In this document: positions 15,555-23,300 of the stretch, one piece after another
Layout: each line of letters starts with the position of its first letter
How positions within the stretch are numbered: the first letter of the stretch is position 1
DNA from: Actinomycetes bacterium
GTDB taxonomy: Bacteria > Actinomycetota > Actinomycetes > Actinomycetales > Microbacteriaceae
Reading direction: 5' to 3'
DNA: 29,319 bases
Assembly (NCBI GenBank): GCA_023431405.1
Contig: JAEYVZ010000036.1
Coordinates: 1 to 29,319, forward strand
Program-made: the position numbers and the translations under genes
The notes under the pieces: generated by a model
What the model was told of the DNA's origin: nothing
Seen by the model: the letters and a program-made list of their open reading frames with translations, nothing else
Database searches by the model: none

Positions 15555-16259
15555 TCAGCCGGGTGCGTCGAGCAGAGCGAGGTCCTGCGTGGTCACGAGC
15601 CGCGAGAGCACGGCGTGCTCGACGAGCCGGGCCCGGCGGTTGGTCGCCAGCTTGCCCACGCCGCCGCGCAGCCCCGGAACGCCTTCCCGGTCGAGCTTGT
15701 CGCACACGGCGTCGAGCTTGCGGTTGAACGTCGTGAGCGGCCACCCGAGGCGTGCCGCCGCCTGGGCCGACGAGGGGAGCTGGCTCTGCCCCGCGAGACC
15801 GTCGCGCAGGAGCGGCTCGCACAGGGCGATGACGAGGAGCTTCTGACTGGGCGTGAGCGACACGCTCCCGATCGTCATGTGATGCGGGTCGTCGAGATCG
15901 GGGACGATCGGTGCCGAGTGGAACGCCGCCTGCGGGCAGTGCACCGCCAGCTCGTAGGTGTAGGGGCCGGCGGTGAAGAGCAGCACGACACGCGGGAACA
16001 CGAGAGGCACCTTCGCCCCCGGGCCGAGCACCGCCTGGTAGACCCCGTCGCCCGTCGACGCACTGACCCCGATCGACTGGCCCACGTTCGCCACCCACCA
16101 CAGGCCGCTCTCGTGCGTGAACGCCAGCAGCCTCCGGTGCAGGTAGGGGTTCTCGTCGACGGAGAGGTCGGCCTCCCGCCCGACCGTGAACGGCCCCGGA
16201 GGTTCGGCCTCGAACCACTCGCCCGCGAAATCGATCCTCAGCGCCACCCCGTCACTCAT
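15555..16259 (-). CDS. Small FHA-like protein with C-terminal helix-turn-helix region
   Basis: 234-residue soluble protein. Residues 1-110 look like an FHA fold: PFTVGREADLSVDEN at 23-37 keeps the GR turn, and VANVGQSIGVSAS aligns with the D-GSTNG strand. The phosphothreonine-binding Ser, His and Asn are not conserved: YLHRRLLAF replaces SR-H, and Ile replaces Asn. Residues 135-195 form a helical HTH-like unit (LTPSQKLLVIALCEPL, then AAARLGWPLTTFNRKLDAV). It may be a DNA-binding or adaptor protein reading the state of the PP2C/FHA pathway. ATG 16259 is chosen over GTG 16265 because AGGAAGG lies 6 nt ahead. It is 58 bp after the PP2C gene and probably the last gene of the cluster. Function not known. 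Confidence 0.8.
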   Translation of the reverse strand: MSDGVALRIDFAGEWFEAEPPGPFTVGREADLSVDENPYLHRRLLAFTHESGLWWVANVGQSIGVSASTGDGVYQAVLGPGAKVPLVFPRVVLLFTAGPYTYELAVHCPQAAFHSAPIVPDLDDPHHMTIGSVSLTPSQKLLVIALCEPLLRDGLAGQSQLPSSAQAAARLGWPLTTFNRKLDAVCDKLDREGVPGLRGGVGKLATNRRARLVEHAVLSRLVTTQDLALLDAPG

Positions 16260-16317
16260 CCTCACCCTTCCTCATGCGCCAGGCACCCTCTCGGTGCGTC
16301 AGACCCGTCGTCCGCCG

Positions 16318-17148
16318 TCATCGTCCCCGTCGAGCCCGCGTGCGAGCCGTACGCAGGGTCGCCGACTCGACCGTCGTCGTCTCCGCGGAGGGGCCGCCGA
16401 TCGTCTCGTCGACAGCGGAACCTGCCCCACCGGAGATCACATCGACCACGATCGCAGTGATGTTGTCGCGCCCGCCCAGCGACACGGCATGCGAGACGAG
16501 CGCCTCCGCCGTCCGCTGCGGCCGCCCGCCCAGTGCCAGCCCTGCGCGCAGGGCCTCGTCGTTGAGCTCCGCGGTGAGCCCGTCGGAGCACAGCAGGATC
16601 CTCTCGCCGACGATCACCGGCAGCAGCCAGTAGTCGGCGGGGCTGCGCTGCGCCCCGACAGCCCGGGTGATGATGTTCCGGTGCGGCGAGGACGCCATCT
16701 CGGCGCGGCTGAGCCTCCCCGCGTCCACCATCTCCTGCACCACGGAATGATCGATCGTCACCTGCTGGAGCCGGTCGCCGCGCAACCGGTAGACGCGGGA
16801 ATCGCCGATGTTCACCACGAGCCAGCGCTCCACGCCGTCGTGCCGCACCGCCACGAGAGCGGCGAGCGTCGACCCGGCGCCGCGCGGGCTCGCGGTGGCG
16901 ATCGCCGAGACGGCAGCGTGCGCGGCATCCACCGCGCGCGTCACGTCGTCGACGGTGACGTCGTCGCGGTGGGCCAGCGAGCCGAAGATCTCGACGACGG
17001 CGGCGCTCGCGCGATCTCCCGCGTCGTGGCCGCCCATGCCGTCGGCGACGACGAACACGGGCATCTCGGCGAGGAAGGCGTCTTCGTTCACGGCGCGGCG
17101 GCGCCCCGCGTCGGTATGGGCGCCGACGGTCGTCTGCAGAACGGTCAT
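16318..17148 (-). CDS. PP2C-family Ser/Thr protein phosphatase (PstP-like)
   Basis: 276-residue phosphatase removing phosphate from Ser/Thr of proteins. All metal-site motifs are intact: RRAVNEDAF at 17-25, VADGMGGH at 34-41 with Asp36, NIGDSRVYR at 113-121, CSDGL at 187-191 with Asp189, and GGRDNITAIVV with Asp228. It lacks the transmembrane and extracellular part of mycobacterial PstP, so it is cytosolic. A 38-residue tail contains VDETIGG, which could be a phosphorylation site. The ATG at 17148 overlaps the FHA gene stop by 4 bp (ATGA). The wide open frame continuing to 18231 runs over the FHA gene and is not coding. The gene implies a partner Ser/Thr kinase, probably encoded beyond the right edge. 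Confidence 0.94.
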   Translation of the reverse strand: MTVLQTTVGAHTDAGRRRAVNEDAFLAEMPVFVVADGMGGHDAGDRASAAVVEIFGSLAHRDDVTVDDVTRAVDAAHAAVSAIATASPRGAGSTLAALVAVRHDGVERWLVVNIGDSRVYRLRGDRLQQVTIDHSVVQEMVDAGRLSRAEMASSPHRNIITRAVGAQRSPADYWLLPVIVGERILLCSDGLTAELNDEALRAGLALGGRPQRTAEALVSHAVSLGGRDNITAIVVDVISGGAGSAVDETIGGPSAETTTVESATLRTARTRARRGR

Positions 17149-18314
17149 GCACCCGCCCGGAGGGACAGGGCGGCGTCGCCGAGGAGGAAGGGGCCCTCGA
17201 CCGGAGCGCTCCCGTCGACCTCCCGCGCCTGCTCCGGGTGCGCACCGATGAACACGCCGTTGGTGGAGGCGAGGTCGGTGATCGTCCATCCCGAGGCGGT
17301 GCGGGTGAGAAGCGCGTGGGTCTTCGAGACGGTCCGGGTCGCGTCGTCGACGGCCACCACCTGTGCTCCGGGCGCATGGGGCGGAGCGACAGGGTTGCGC
17401 CCGAGCACCGCCGTGTCGCTCGTGAGGATCACCGCGGCACCGCCGGGCACGACGAGCGTCCATCGCGCACGACGCGGCGGCGCGGCGACGGTGCGGTCGT
17501 CCGCCTCGTTCGCGAGCGGACCGGGCCGGCCGGGCACGGCGACGGATGGCGCCGCGAACACGGGAGGAATGCCGGCGGCCACGACAGGCGCCGGGCGTGC
17601 GGCGCCGGCTGTGTGCGGCGTCGCCGAGGCGGGCCCGGCGCCGGTGGCGGGCTCGGCGAACACCGGCAGATGGCTGAACGCAGGGGCCGCCGTGGGTCGG
17701 GGTGCGAAATCCGCCAGCGGGGGGATCAGCGGGGAGGGTGCCGCTGCGGGAACCTCGACGGTCATGGTCGGCGACGAGCCCGATTCGGACCCGTCCCGGC
17801 GGCTCCTGCCCCACCCGACGACGCTCGCCCAGACGGGGAAGCAGAGCACGCCCAGCACGGCCGCGGCCCCCGGAAGTCCGAAGACGCGGCCGATGCGCAC
17901 CAGCATCCGCACATGCAGCACGAGGGCAGGAATGGCGACGAGCAGCCACAGCACCGCAGGCACCGCCACCGCCGCCACGAGCAGCGGTGCGGCCGCGGCG
18001 GCATCGCCTCCGAAGGAGGCAGACAGCGCCGCAGCACCGAGCGCCCCGCTCGCCAAAGCGGCCGCGGTGCCCACGACGACGCCGCTGCCGGCGAGGACAG
18101 CCGCCCACCAGCCGCGCATGCCCGCCATCTCGAACAACGTCCACGCATTCACGACGGGCACCCACGCACGCCACGGCGCGCGGTCGACCTTGCGGAAGAG
18201 CGCAGCGAGCGAGAGCGAAGTCCACACCCACACACCGACCCCGGCGACCAGCGCCACCGCCACGATGGTCGGCGGCAGGCCCGATCCGGCCGAGACCACC
18301 ATCGCATCCGTCAT
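17145..18314 (-). CDS. Membrane FHA-domain protein (DUF5684-like N-terminus)
   Basis: 389-residue protein. Residues 12-165 are hydrophobic, with about four membrane segments and a WRAWVPVVNAWTLFEMAG stretch typical of DUF5684-type membrane domains. Residues 175-285 form a Pro/Ala-rich linker. The C-terminal FHA domain (about 285-389) is canonical: GR at 305-306, SKTH at 330-333, STNG at 350-353. It should bind a phosphothreonine peptide on the cytosolic side. The linker ends with DDRTV, a plausible kinase target ahead of the FHA, like the N-terminal phosphosite of GarA-type proteins (inference). Start ATG 18314 is chosen for the membrane N-terminus; GTG 18323 is possible. It is 82 bp after the transglutaminase-like gene and overlaps PP2C by 4 bp. 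Confidence 0.88.
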   Translation of the reverse strand: MTDAMVVSAGSGLPPTIVAVALVAGVGVWVWTSLSLAALFRKVDRAPWRAWVPVVNAWTLFEMAGMRGWWAAVLAGSGVVVGTAAALASGALGAAALSASFGGDAAAAAPLLVAAVAVPAVLWLLVAIPALVLHVRMLVRIGRVFGLPGAAAVLGVLCFPVWASVVGWGRSRRDGSESGSSPTMTVEVPAAAPSPLIPPLADFAPRPTAAPAFSHLPVFAEPATGAGPASATPHTAGAARPAPVVAAGIPPVFAAPSVAVPGRPGPLANEADDRTVAAPPRRARWTLVVPGGAAVILTSDTAVLGRNPVAPPHAPGAQVVAVDDATRTVSKTHALLTRTASGWTITDLASTNGVFIGAHPEQAREVDGSAPVEGPFLLGDAALSLRAGA

Positions 18315-18396
18315 CTCATCCACGCCCACTCGACCGCTGTCCGTTCCGTTCCGATCCGTACATGCTCTCATCCGTCCGAGGATCGTTCGTCCGGAA

Positions 18397-20898
18397 TCAT
18401 CCGCGGAGAGGCGACCGCCTGTCAGGATCCCGCTGCGGGCGCCGCAGCAGCGAACGCAGCGACAGCCGGGCCTTCAGCCGTGGCCACCAGGCCCGCTGGG
18501 CCAGGATGCGCGCCCGCTCGGCTTCCACGATCTCCCAGAAGCGCTCGGCGTCGCCCTCACTCGGCCTGCCCGCGTCGAACACCGACCGGTCGGCCCACGT
18601 GGCAAGCAGCGTCGCGCGGCTCGCAGGATCCGTCTCCCGATGGAGGGCGGCCACCTCCTGCCGCGTGTGCGTGCGCGGGGCGGTCAGTCCTGCGTCGACG
18701 GCGGTGTCGAGGTACTCGTCCCACCCGCCCGTGACCCTCGCCACCGCATCGTCGGACCGGCGCCGAGATCGACGCCGCAGCGCCTTGACGAGAAGCACCA
18801 GGAGGAAGGGCCCGGTGAGCACGAGCAGCGCGCCGAGGCTCACCCCGGTCACCGTCAACACCGCCCACAGCACCCCGAGGTCGGCTCCCGTGTCGATCGG
18901 CTGGTCGTCGCGCTCGCCGCGCTCGGAGGGGTCGGCTTCGCCGGGAAGCACCTGCTCGGCCTCGTCTCGACGCACCTGCGTCGGCACCTCGGGATCGCGG
19001 GTCTGCTCGTTGTCGGGCGTCATGCCGACCTCGTGCTGCGGGGTGACATCGACAGGCACCCACACGCCGGTGGCGTCGCGCACCTCCAGCCACGCCGCGA
19101 GGTCGCCGCCGCGGCACACCCCGTCGTCGCAGGCGGACAGGTCATCGGATGCCAGCCGGGCTCCCACGACGATGCGTGCTTCGAATCCGAGCTGGTCGGC
19201 GATCATCGCCGCCGCGACGGAGAACTGCTCGTCGTCGCCGACGGCTGCGACCAGCCGCGCGTCATCGGAGGTGTCGCCGACCTCGTTCTGCCGGTCGAGC
19301 AGGGCCGTGAAGAGAGCATCGATCCGGTCGGTGGAATGACCGGCACGGCTCGGCTCGAACACCGGCTGCCCGAGCTCGGTCCGCCACTGCGGCGGGTTCT
19401 GCTCGTCGATCGTGAGCGCGTGGCTCAGATAGCCCCGGTTGCGGAGACGTTCGATCAGCATCGCGAGCCCTTCGCCCCCCGTGGGCGCGCCCTGCGAGCG
19501 GATCCACTCGGTGAGGCTCTCGGGAACGACCCGGGCGTCGAGGGCGGGTGCGGAGCGTCCCGGGGTGAGCTCCGACACCGAGGGAAGCTCGGTCGGCTCC
19601 GCACCCTCCTGGCGGTAGCCGACCGGGGTGCCGGCCGGCGGCAGCCGCAGCTGTACCCCCATCTGCGCCGGAGCGCTGTAGAAGAAGCCGTCGGCCAGGG
19701 CCGCCGCGTCACCACTTCGGAACTGCACGGCCGTGAGGGCGCCGACCGTCGGCATCCAGATCTCGTCGTAGTCGACCAGGGTGACGTCTGCGCTGACCGG
19801 TCGCGTCCCGGCCGGAGCGGGGAGCCGCGACGGCACGCGCGCGAACGCCGTCGCCTGATCGCCTCCCGTCACGGCGGGATCGGTCACGGTCGCCAGGCGA
19901 CCGTCGTAGAACGACAGCGTGGCCAGTCGCACGCGATCGGCGCCGGAGACGACGGCGAACAGCACGTCGTCGAAGCGGTCGTCGGTGAAGTAGGACCGGT
20001 ACGTCGTCAGCAGTGAGACTTCGCTCTGAAGCTCGAGGTACGGGTCGATGCGCTCCCGGAGCACCTCCCGGGGCTGGCCGGCGATCGCGAGCGGTGCCGC
20101 GACGCCTGCGCCGACGAGCGCGATCGCGACCATGCCGGCGGAGATCGCGACGCGCCCCGCGGTGGCAGACCCGTTGCGCGAGGTCGTGCGGATGCCGGTG
20201 GCCGCTTCGACGGCACGCAGGGCACGCCGCCGCTCGTCGGAGGTGCGCCACACGGTGTAGGCGATGGCCGCGAGGATCGTGGTCGCGCCCACGACGGTCT
20301 CGACCGGCGCGGCTATGCGGAGGCCGCCCCACTGGACGGCGGCAGACGCCTCCCCGGCGCCGAAGAGCACCCCGAAGACGGTGAGGCCGATTCCGAGCAC
20401 GGGGGCGAGCACCCACAGGCGCCGCGCCCGCCAGGCGAGCGACAGCGCGGCTACGGGCACCGCGAGCCACAGCAGGAGAGCCGGGGCGAGGACGGTCTGA
20501 TAGCTGCCGACCGGAAGATCGAGGGTGAGGAGATCCTTCCACCCGGTGGCCGGAGCCGTCACGATCCGAAGCAGAGCGCGCAGAGCCTGATCGACGCTCC
20601 CGAGCATCGACGGGGCGGCCAGCGGAAGGCCGAGCACGACGTAGACCCCGAATGTCGCCAGAGCCAGCCACCAGCCCGACCATCGCCAGCGCCATCCCGC
20701 CCACGCGAGCACGTGCGCCGCGACGAGGCCCACGCCCACCGCGACGACGAAAGCCCCGCTGCGGTAGATGGGCCAGGCGGCGACCGCGCCCACGACGAAC
20801 TGGAGGTCGAGCAGGACGGCGCTCACCACCAGCACCCGCGCGGAGGCGCGCTCGTCGCGGCGACGCGACCGCCGCCGCAGGGGAGGGGCCCCGGTCAT
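18397..20898 (-). CDS. Membrane transglutaminase-like protein (TgpA type), catalytic residues missing
   Basis: 833-residue membrane protein. Six or so N-terminal transmembrane helices (about 20-265) lead to a large extracellular part (about 265-680), one more helix (about 690-720, LGALLVLTGPFLLVLLVKAL) and a basic cytosolic tail. The transglutaminase-like core is at about 540-625. The consensus G-D-C-E-Q-F reads GDDEQF, so the catalytic Cys is Asp556. The consensus H-A-W reads AAW, so the His is Ala601. The third Asp (Asp617 in WVPVDVTP) remains. It is therefore predicted to be inactive as a protease or transglutaminase and may act as a binding or structural part. The ATG at 20898 overlaps the DUF58 stop by 4 bp. 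The MoxR-DUF58-transglutaminase order is widespread in bacteria. Confidence 0.9.
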   Translation of the reverse strand: MTGAPPLRRRSRRRDERASARVLVVSAVLLDLQFVVGAVAAWPIYRSGAFVVAVGVGLVAAHVLAWAGWRWRWSGWWLALATFGVYVVLGLPLAAPSMLGSVDQALRALLRIVTAPATGWKDLLTLDLPVGSYQTVLAPALLLWLAVPVAALSLAWRARRLWVLAPVLGIGLTVFGVLFGAGEASAAVQWGGLRIAAPVETVVGATTILAAIAYTVWRTSDERRRALRAVEAATGIRTTSRNGSATAGRVAISAGMVAIALVGAGVAAPLAIAGQPREVLRERIDPYLELQSEVSLLTTYRSYFTDDRFDDVLFAVVSGADRVRLATLSFYDGRLATVTDPAVTGGDQATAFARVPSRLPAPAGTRPVSADVTLVDYDEIWMPTVGALTAVQFRSGDAAALADGFFYSAPAQMGVQLRLPPAGTPVGYRQEGAEPTELPSVSELTPGRSAPALDARVVPESLTEWIRSQGAPTGGEGLAMLIERLRNRGYLSHALTIDEQNPPQWRTELGQPVFEPSRAGHSTDRIDALFTALLDRQNEVGDTSDDARLVAAVGDDEQFSVAAAMIADQLGFEARIVVGARLASDDLSACDDGVCRGGDLAAWLEVRDATGVWVPVDVTPQHEVGMTPDNEQTRDPEVPTQVRRDEAEQVLPGEADPSERGERDDQPIDTGADLGVLWAVLTVTGVSLGALLVLTGPFLLVLLVKALRRRSRRRSDDAVARVTGGWDEYLDTAVDAGLTAPRTHTRQEVAALHRETDPASRATLLATWADRSVFDAGRPSEGDAERFWEIVEAERARILAQRAWWPRLKARLSLRSLLRRPQRDPDRRSPLRG

Positions 20899-22253
20899 GA
20901 CTGTGCTCCTCGGGACAGGAGCTGACGGAGGTCGTCGAGCAGCCCGATCGAGATGACGGCCATGTTGCCCAGGCGCCGGAAGCCGGGCTCGGCCTCCGGA
21001 TTGCACACGACGGCCACCACGCCCACCGAGGAGGGGAAGGCGAGCGCGGCGGCCTGCAGCGACCGGGCCGTCTCCGCCGAGCCGCACACGAGGAACGCGA
21101 TCGAGGCGTCGGGGTGGGTCTCCGCGGCGAGGGAGGTGACCTCGCCGAGCATGCTCACCCGCTCGCCGCGCTCGACGGCGCACAGCTCATCGAGAAGGGT
21201 CCGCGCGCTCACCGTCGCGAGCTCCCTCATCGTCCGGGCCGACGCTCGCACGAACTCCGGCAGCTGGCCGCCGAGGACCACGTCGACGTCGCGGCCGTCG
21301 CGGATGCCGCGCACGCCGAGGGAGGCGGCAGCGCTCACCGCCAGTTCGAACTCCTCGTCGCTGCCGTACTCGGCGTCTGCGGCGGCGAGGGCCACGATCA
21401 TGCGGGAGCGTCGTGTCTCTTCGTACTGGCGCACCATGAGGGTGCCTGTCTTGGCGGTCGACTTCCAGTGCACCTGACGCTGCGCGTCGCCGGGGACGTA
21501 CTCGCGGATGGCGTGGAACGAGATGTCGGCGTCGACGACCGTGCGCGACGCGCTCCCCTCCAGGTCGCGCACGAAGCCGGCGCTCGTGGTGCGCAGCGCC
21601 GTCGTCACCGGGTGCACGTACAGAGTGTGCGTGTCTGCCCAGGTGACCTCGCGTGTGAGGATGCCGAACGGGTCTCCGCGCACGGTGCGAGCAGGCCCCA
21701 CATCGATGATGCCGCGTCGGTGGGTGGGCACCACGACCTGTTCCACGTGGCGGTGGTTCTTGCGCAGGAGAGGGATGTAGACGTCGACGAGTCCTTCGCC
21801 GACGGGGATGTCGATGCGTCCGGGCAGCGCGATGCCGCGACCGGTGTTGACGACGGTGAGCGTGCCCGACACGTGCGTGCCCGCCACGACGCGGTCGTGC
21901 CCGAGGGTGAGATCGACCTGGTACGAGCGCGCGCTGAAGAGGAAGGGCACCGACAGGAGGAGGAGGAGCGTGGCGACCATCCCGGCCACGACGAACTCCA
22001 TCCACCCGAACGCGAGACCCGCCCCGAGTCCGATCACGGCGGTGCCGAGCAGCAGCCACCCCGCCACCGACAGCGTCGCCGCGATACGGCGCCACGTGGT
22101 GGAGGCGGCGTGCTGCACCCGACGCCACCACCGTCGCCCCCGCAGCGTCAGCGGGGCCGAACCCGACGTCGCGTACCGGGTGCGCGAGAATCCCGTGCTT
22201 CCGGTCGAGCCGGTGCCACGGGTCGTCTTCGTCGCTGAGGTCGGAAAGGTCAC
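20895..22253 (-). CDS. DUF58-domain membrane-anchored protein
   Basis: 452-residue protein. A basic, Ser/Thr/Gly-rich N-terminus (1-58) is followed by two transmembrane helices (about 60-82 and 85-107). A beta-rich region contains VRGDPFGILTREV at 191-203, and the DUF58 hallmark is FHAIREYVPGDAQRQVHWKS at 247-266. The following von Willebrand A-like part reads SRMIVALAAADAEYGSDEEF and has no recognisable DxSxS metal site, so the MIDAS appears lost. DUF58 proteins are the usual partners of MoxR ATPases. The GTG start at 22253 overlaps the MoxR stop by 4 bp, and its stop overlaps the next gene by 4 bp, so the three products are probably made in fixed ratio. Confidence 0.92.
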   Translation of the reverse strand: MTFPTSATKTTRGTGSTGSTGFSRTRYATSGSAPLTLRGRRWWRRVQHAASTTWRRIAATLSVAGWLLLGTAVIGLGAGLAFGWMEFVVAGMVATLLLLLSVPFLFSARSYQVDLTLGHDRVVAGTHVSGTLTVVNTGRGIALPGRIDIPVGEGLVDVYIPLLRKNHRHVEQVVVPTHRRGIIDVGPARTVRGDPFGILTREVTWADTHTLYVHPVTTALRTTSAGFVRDLEGSASRTVVDADISFHAIREYVPGDAQRQVHWKSTAKTGTLMVRQYEETRRSRMIVALAAADAEYGSDEEFELAVSAAASLGVRGIRDGRDVDVVLGGQLPEFVRASARTMRELATVSARTLLDELCAVERGERVSMLGEVTSLAAETHPDASIAFLVCGSAETARSLQAAALAFPSSVGVVAVVCNPEAEPGFRRLGNMAVISIGLLDDLRQLLSRGAQS

Positions 22254-23215
22254 ACCGACTCTCTCTGGCTGGGTGGCACGGTGTCCAGGAGCACCTGTCC
22301 GATCACGGCGGCGGCGGTGACGCCGTCGAACTCGGCTTCGGGATCGAGGATGAGCCGGTGGGCGAGCACCGGCTCGCTGAGGGCCTTGACGTCGTCAGGG
22401 GTCACGTAGCCGCGGCCGTGCGCGATCGCCCACGTCTTCGCCGCCTTGGTGAGGGCGAGCGCACCGCGCACGCTCACACCCAGGCGCACCTGCGCGGCCA
22501 GCCGAGTGGCTTCGACGATTCGGGCGATGTAGTCGAGCACGAGCGGATTCAGGTACACGTCGCGGGCGAGTTCGGCCATGCCGGTGATGCCCTCGGGGGT
22601 GATCGCGGGGCGCACCTCGCGACGCGTCGCGGCGCTGCCCTCCAGAATCCGCACCGTCGCGGCGTGGTCGGGGTAGCCGAGGCTCGTGCGCATCATGAAC
22701 CGGTCGAGCTGGGCCTCGGGGAGCCGGTAGGTGCCGGCCTGCTCGACGGGGTTCTGAGTGGCGACGACGAGGAAGGGGACGCCCACGCGACGCGTGACGC
22801 CGTCGACGGTCACCTGTCCCTCCTCCATGACCTCCAGCAGCGCCGACTGCGTCTTCGGCGATGCGCGGTTGATCTCGTCGGCGAGGACGACGTTGGCGAA
22901 GATCGGGCCCTGGTGGAAGTCGAACCGGCCGCTGCGCTGGTCGTACACCGTGATGCCGGTCACATCGCCCGGGAGCAGGTCGGGCGTGAACTGGATGCGC
23001 GTGCTCGTGCCCTGCACGGTCTGGCCCATCGCCCGCGCCAGTGAGGTCTTTCCGGTGCCCGGCACGTCCTCGAGGAGCAGGTGGCCTTCCGAGAGCATGG
23101 CGGCGAAGGCCAGTTCGATCACGTGACGCTTTCCCAGCACGACCGTCTCGACGTTGTCGACGAGGCTCGTGAAGGTCTCCTGGAACCAGGCGGTCTGCTC
23201 CGCGGTGACGGTCAT
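22250..23215 (-). CDS. MoxR-family AAA+ ATPase
   Basis: 321-residue cytosolic AAA+ ATPase, usual family length. Walker A is in HLLLEDVPGTGKTSLA (GTGKT 53-57), the MoxR-specific RIQFTPDLLPGDVTG at 73-87, Walker B LADEIN at 111-116, sensor 1 in VATQNPVEQ at 151-159, and RLPEAQLDRFM just after. A C-terminal lid helical region follows. MoxR proteins form hexamers that act like chaperones, remodelling or activating partner proteins; here the partner is expected to be the DUF58/transglutaminase-like membrane complex. ATG 23215 has GAGAGGA 5 nt upstream. It lies 72 bp after the giant Ig-like gene. Confidence 0.95.
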   Translation of the reverse strand: MTVTAEQTAWFQETFTSLVDNVETVVLGKRHVIELAFAAMLSEGHLLLEDVPGTGKTSLARAMGQTVQGTSTRIQFTPDLLPGDVTGITVYDQRSGRFDFHQGPIFANVVLADEINRASPKTQSALLEVMEEGQVTVDGVTRRVGVPFLVVATQNPVEQAGTYRLPEAQLDRFMMRTSLGYPDHAATVRILEGSAATRREVRPAITPEGITGMAELARDVYLNPLVLDYIARIVEATRLAAQVRLGVSVRGALALTKAAKTWAIAHGRGYVTPDDVKALSEPVLAHRLILDPEAEFDGVTAAAVIGQVLLDTVPPSQRESV

Positions 23216-23264
23216 CGGTGTCCTCTCGGCGATTCGGCGGGCGTCAGCCGGTTCGGCGACGTCG

Positions 23265-23300
23265 GCATCTCAGGGGGCGTCTGCATGTCAGGGGGTGTCC
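23265..23300. repeat. 18-bp tandem duplication over the stop codon of the giant gene
   Basis: Two adjacent 18-bp units, 23265-23282 and 23283-23300, match at 15 of 18 positions. On the minus strand both units contain GAC-(A/G)CC-CCC-TGA, so the in-frame end Asp-Thr-Pro-stop is followed 18 bp later by Asp-Ala-Pro-stop. The real stop is TGA at 23290-23288. Confidence 0.8.

Noticed and set aside
15529..16218. N-terminal extension of HrpA to 1558 residues
   Set aside because: It would overlap the FHA-like gene on the same strand in another frame. HrpA has its normal N-terminus and length from 15528, with a -10 box just upstream.
16186..20016. 1276-codon open frame on the plus strand
   Set aside because: Antisense to the FHA-like, PP2C, FHA and transglutaminase-like genes, all of which show conserved motifs. 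The composition is that of a high-GC shadow frame.
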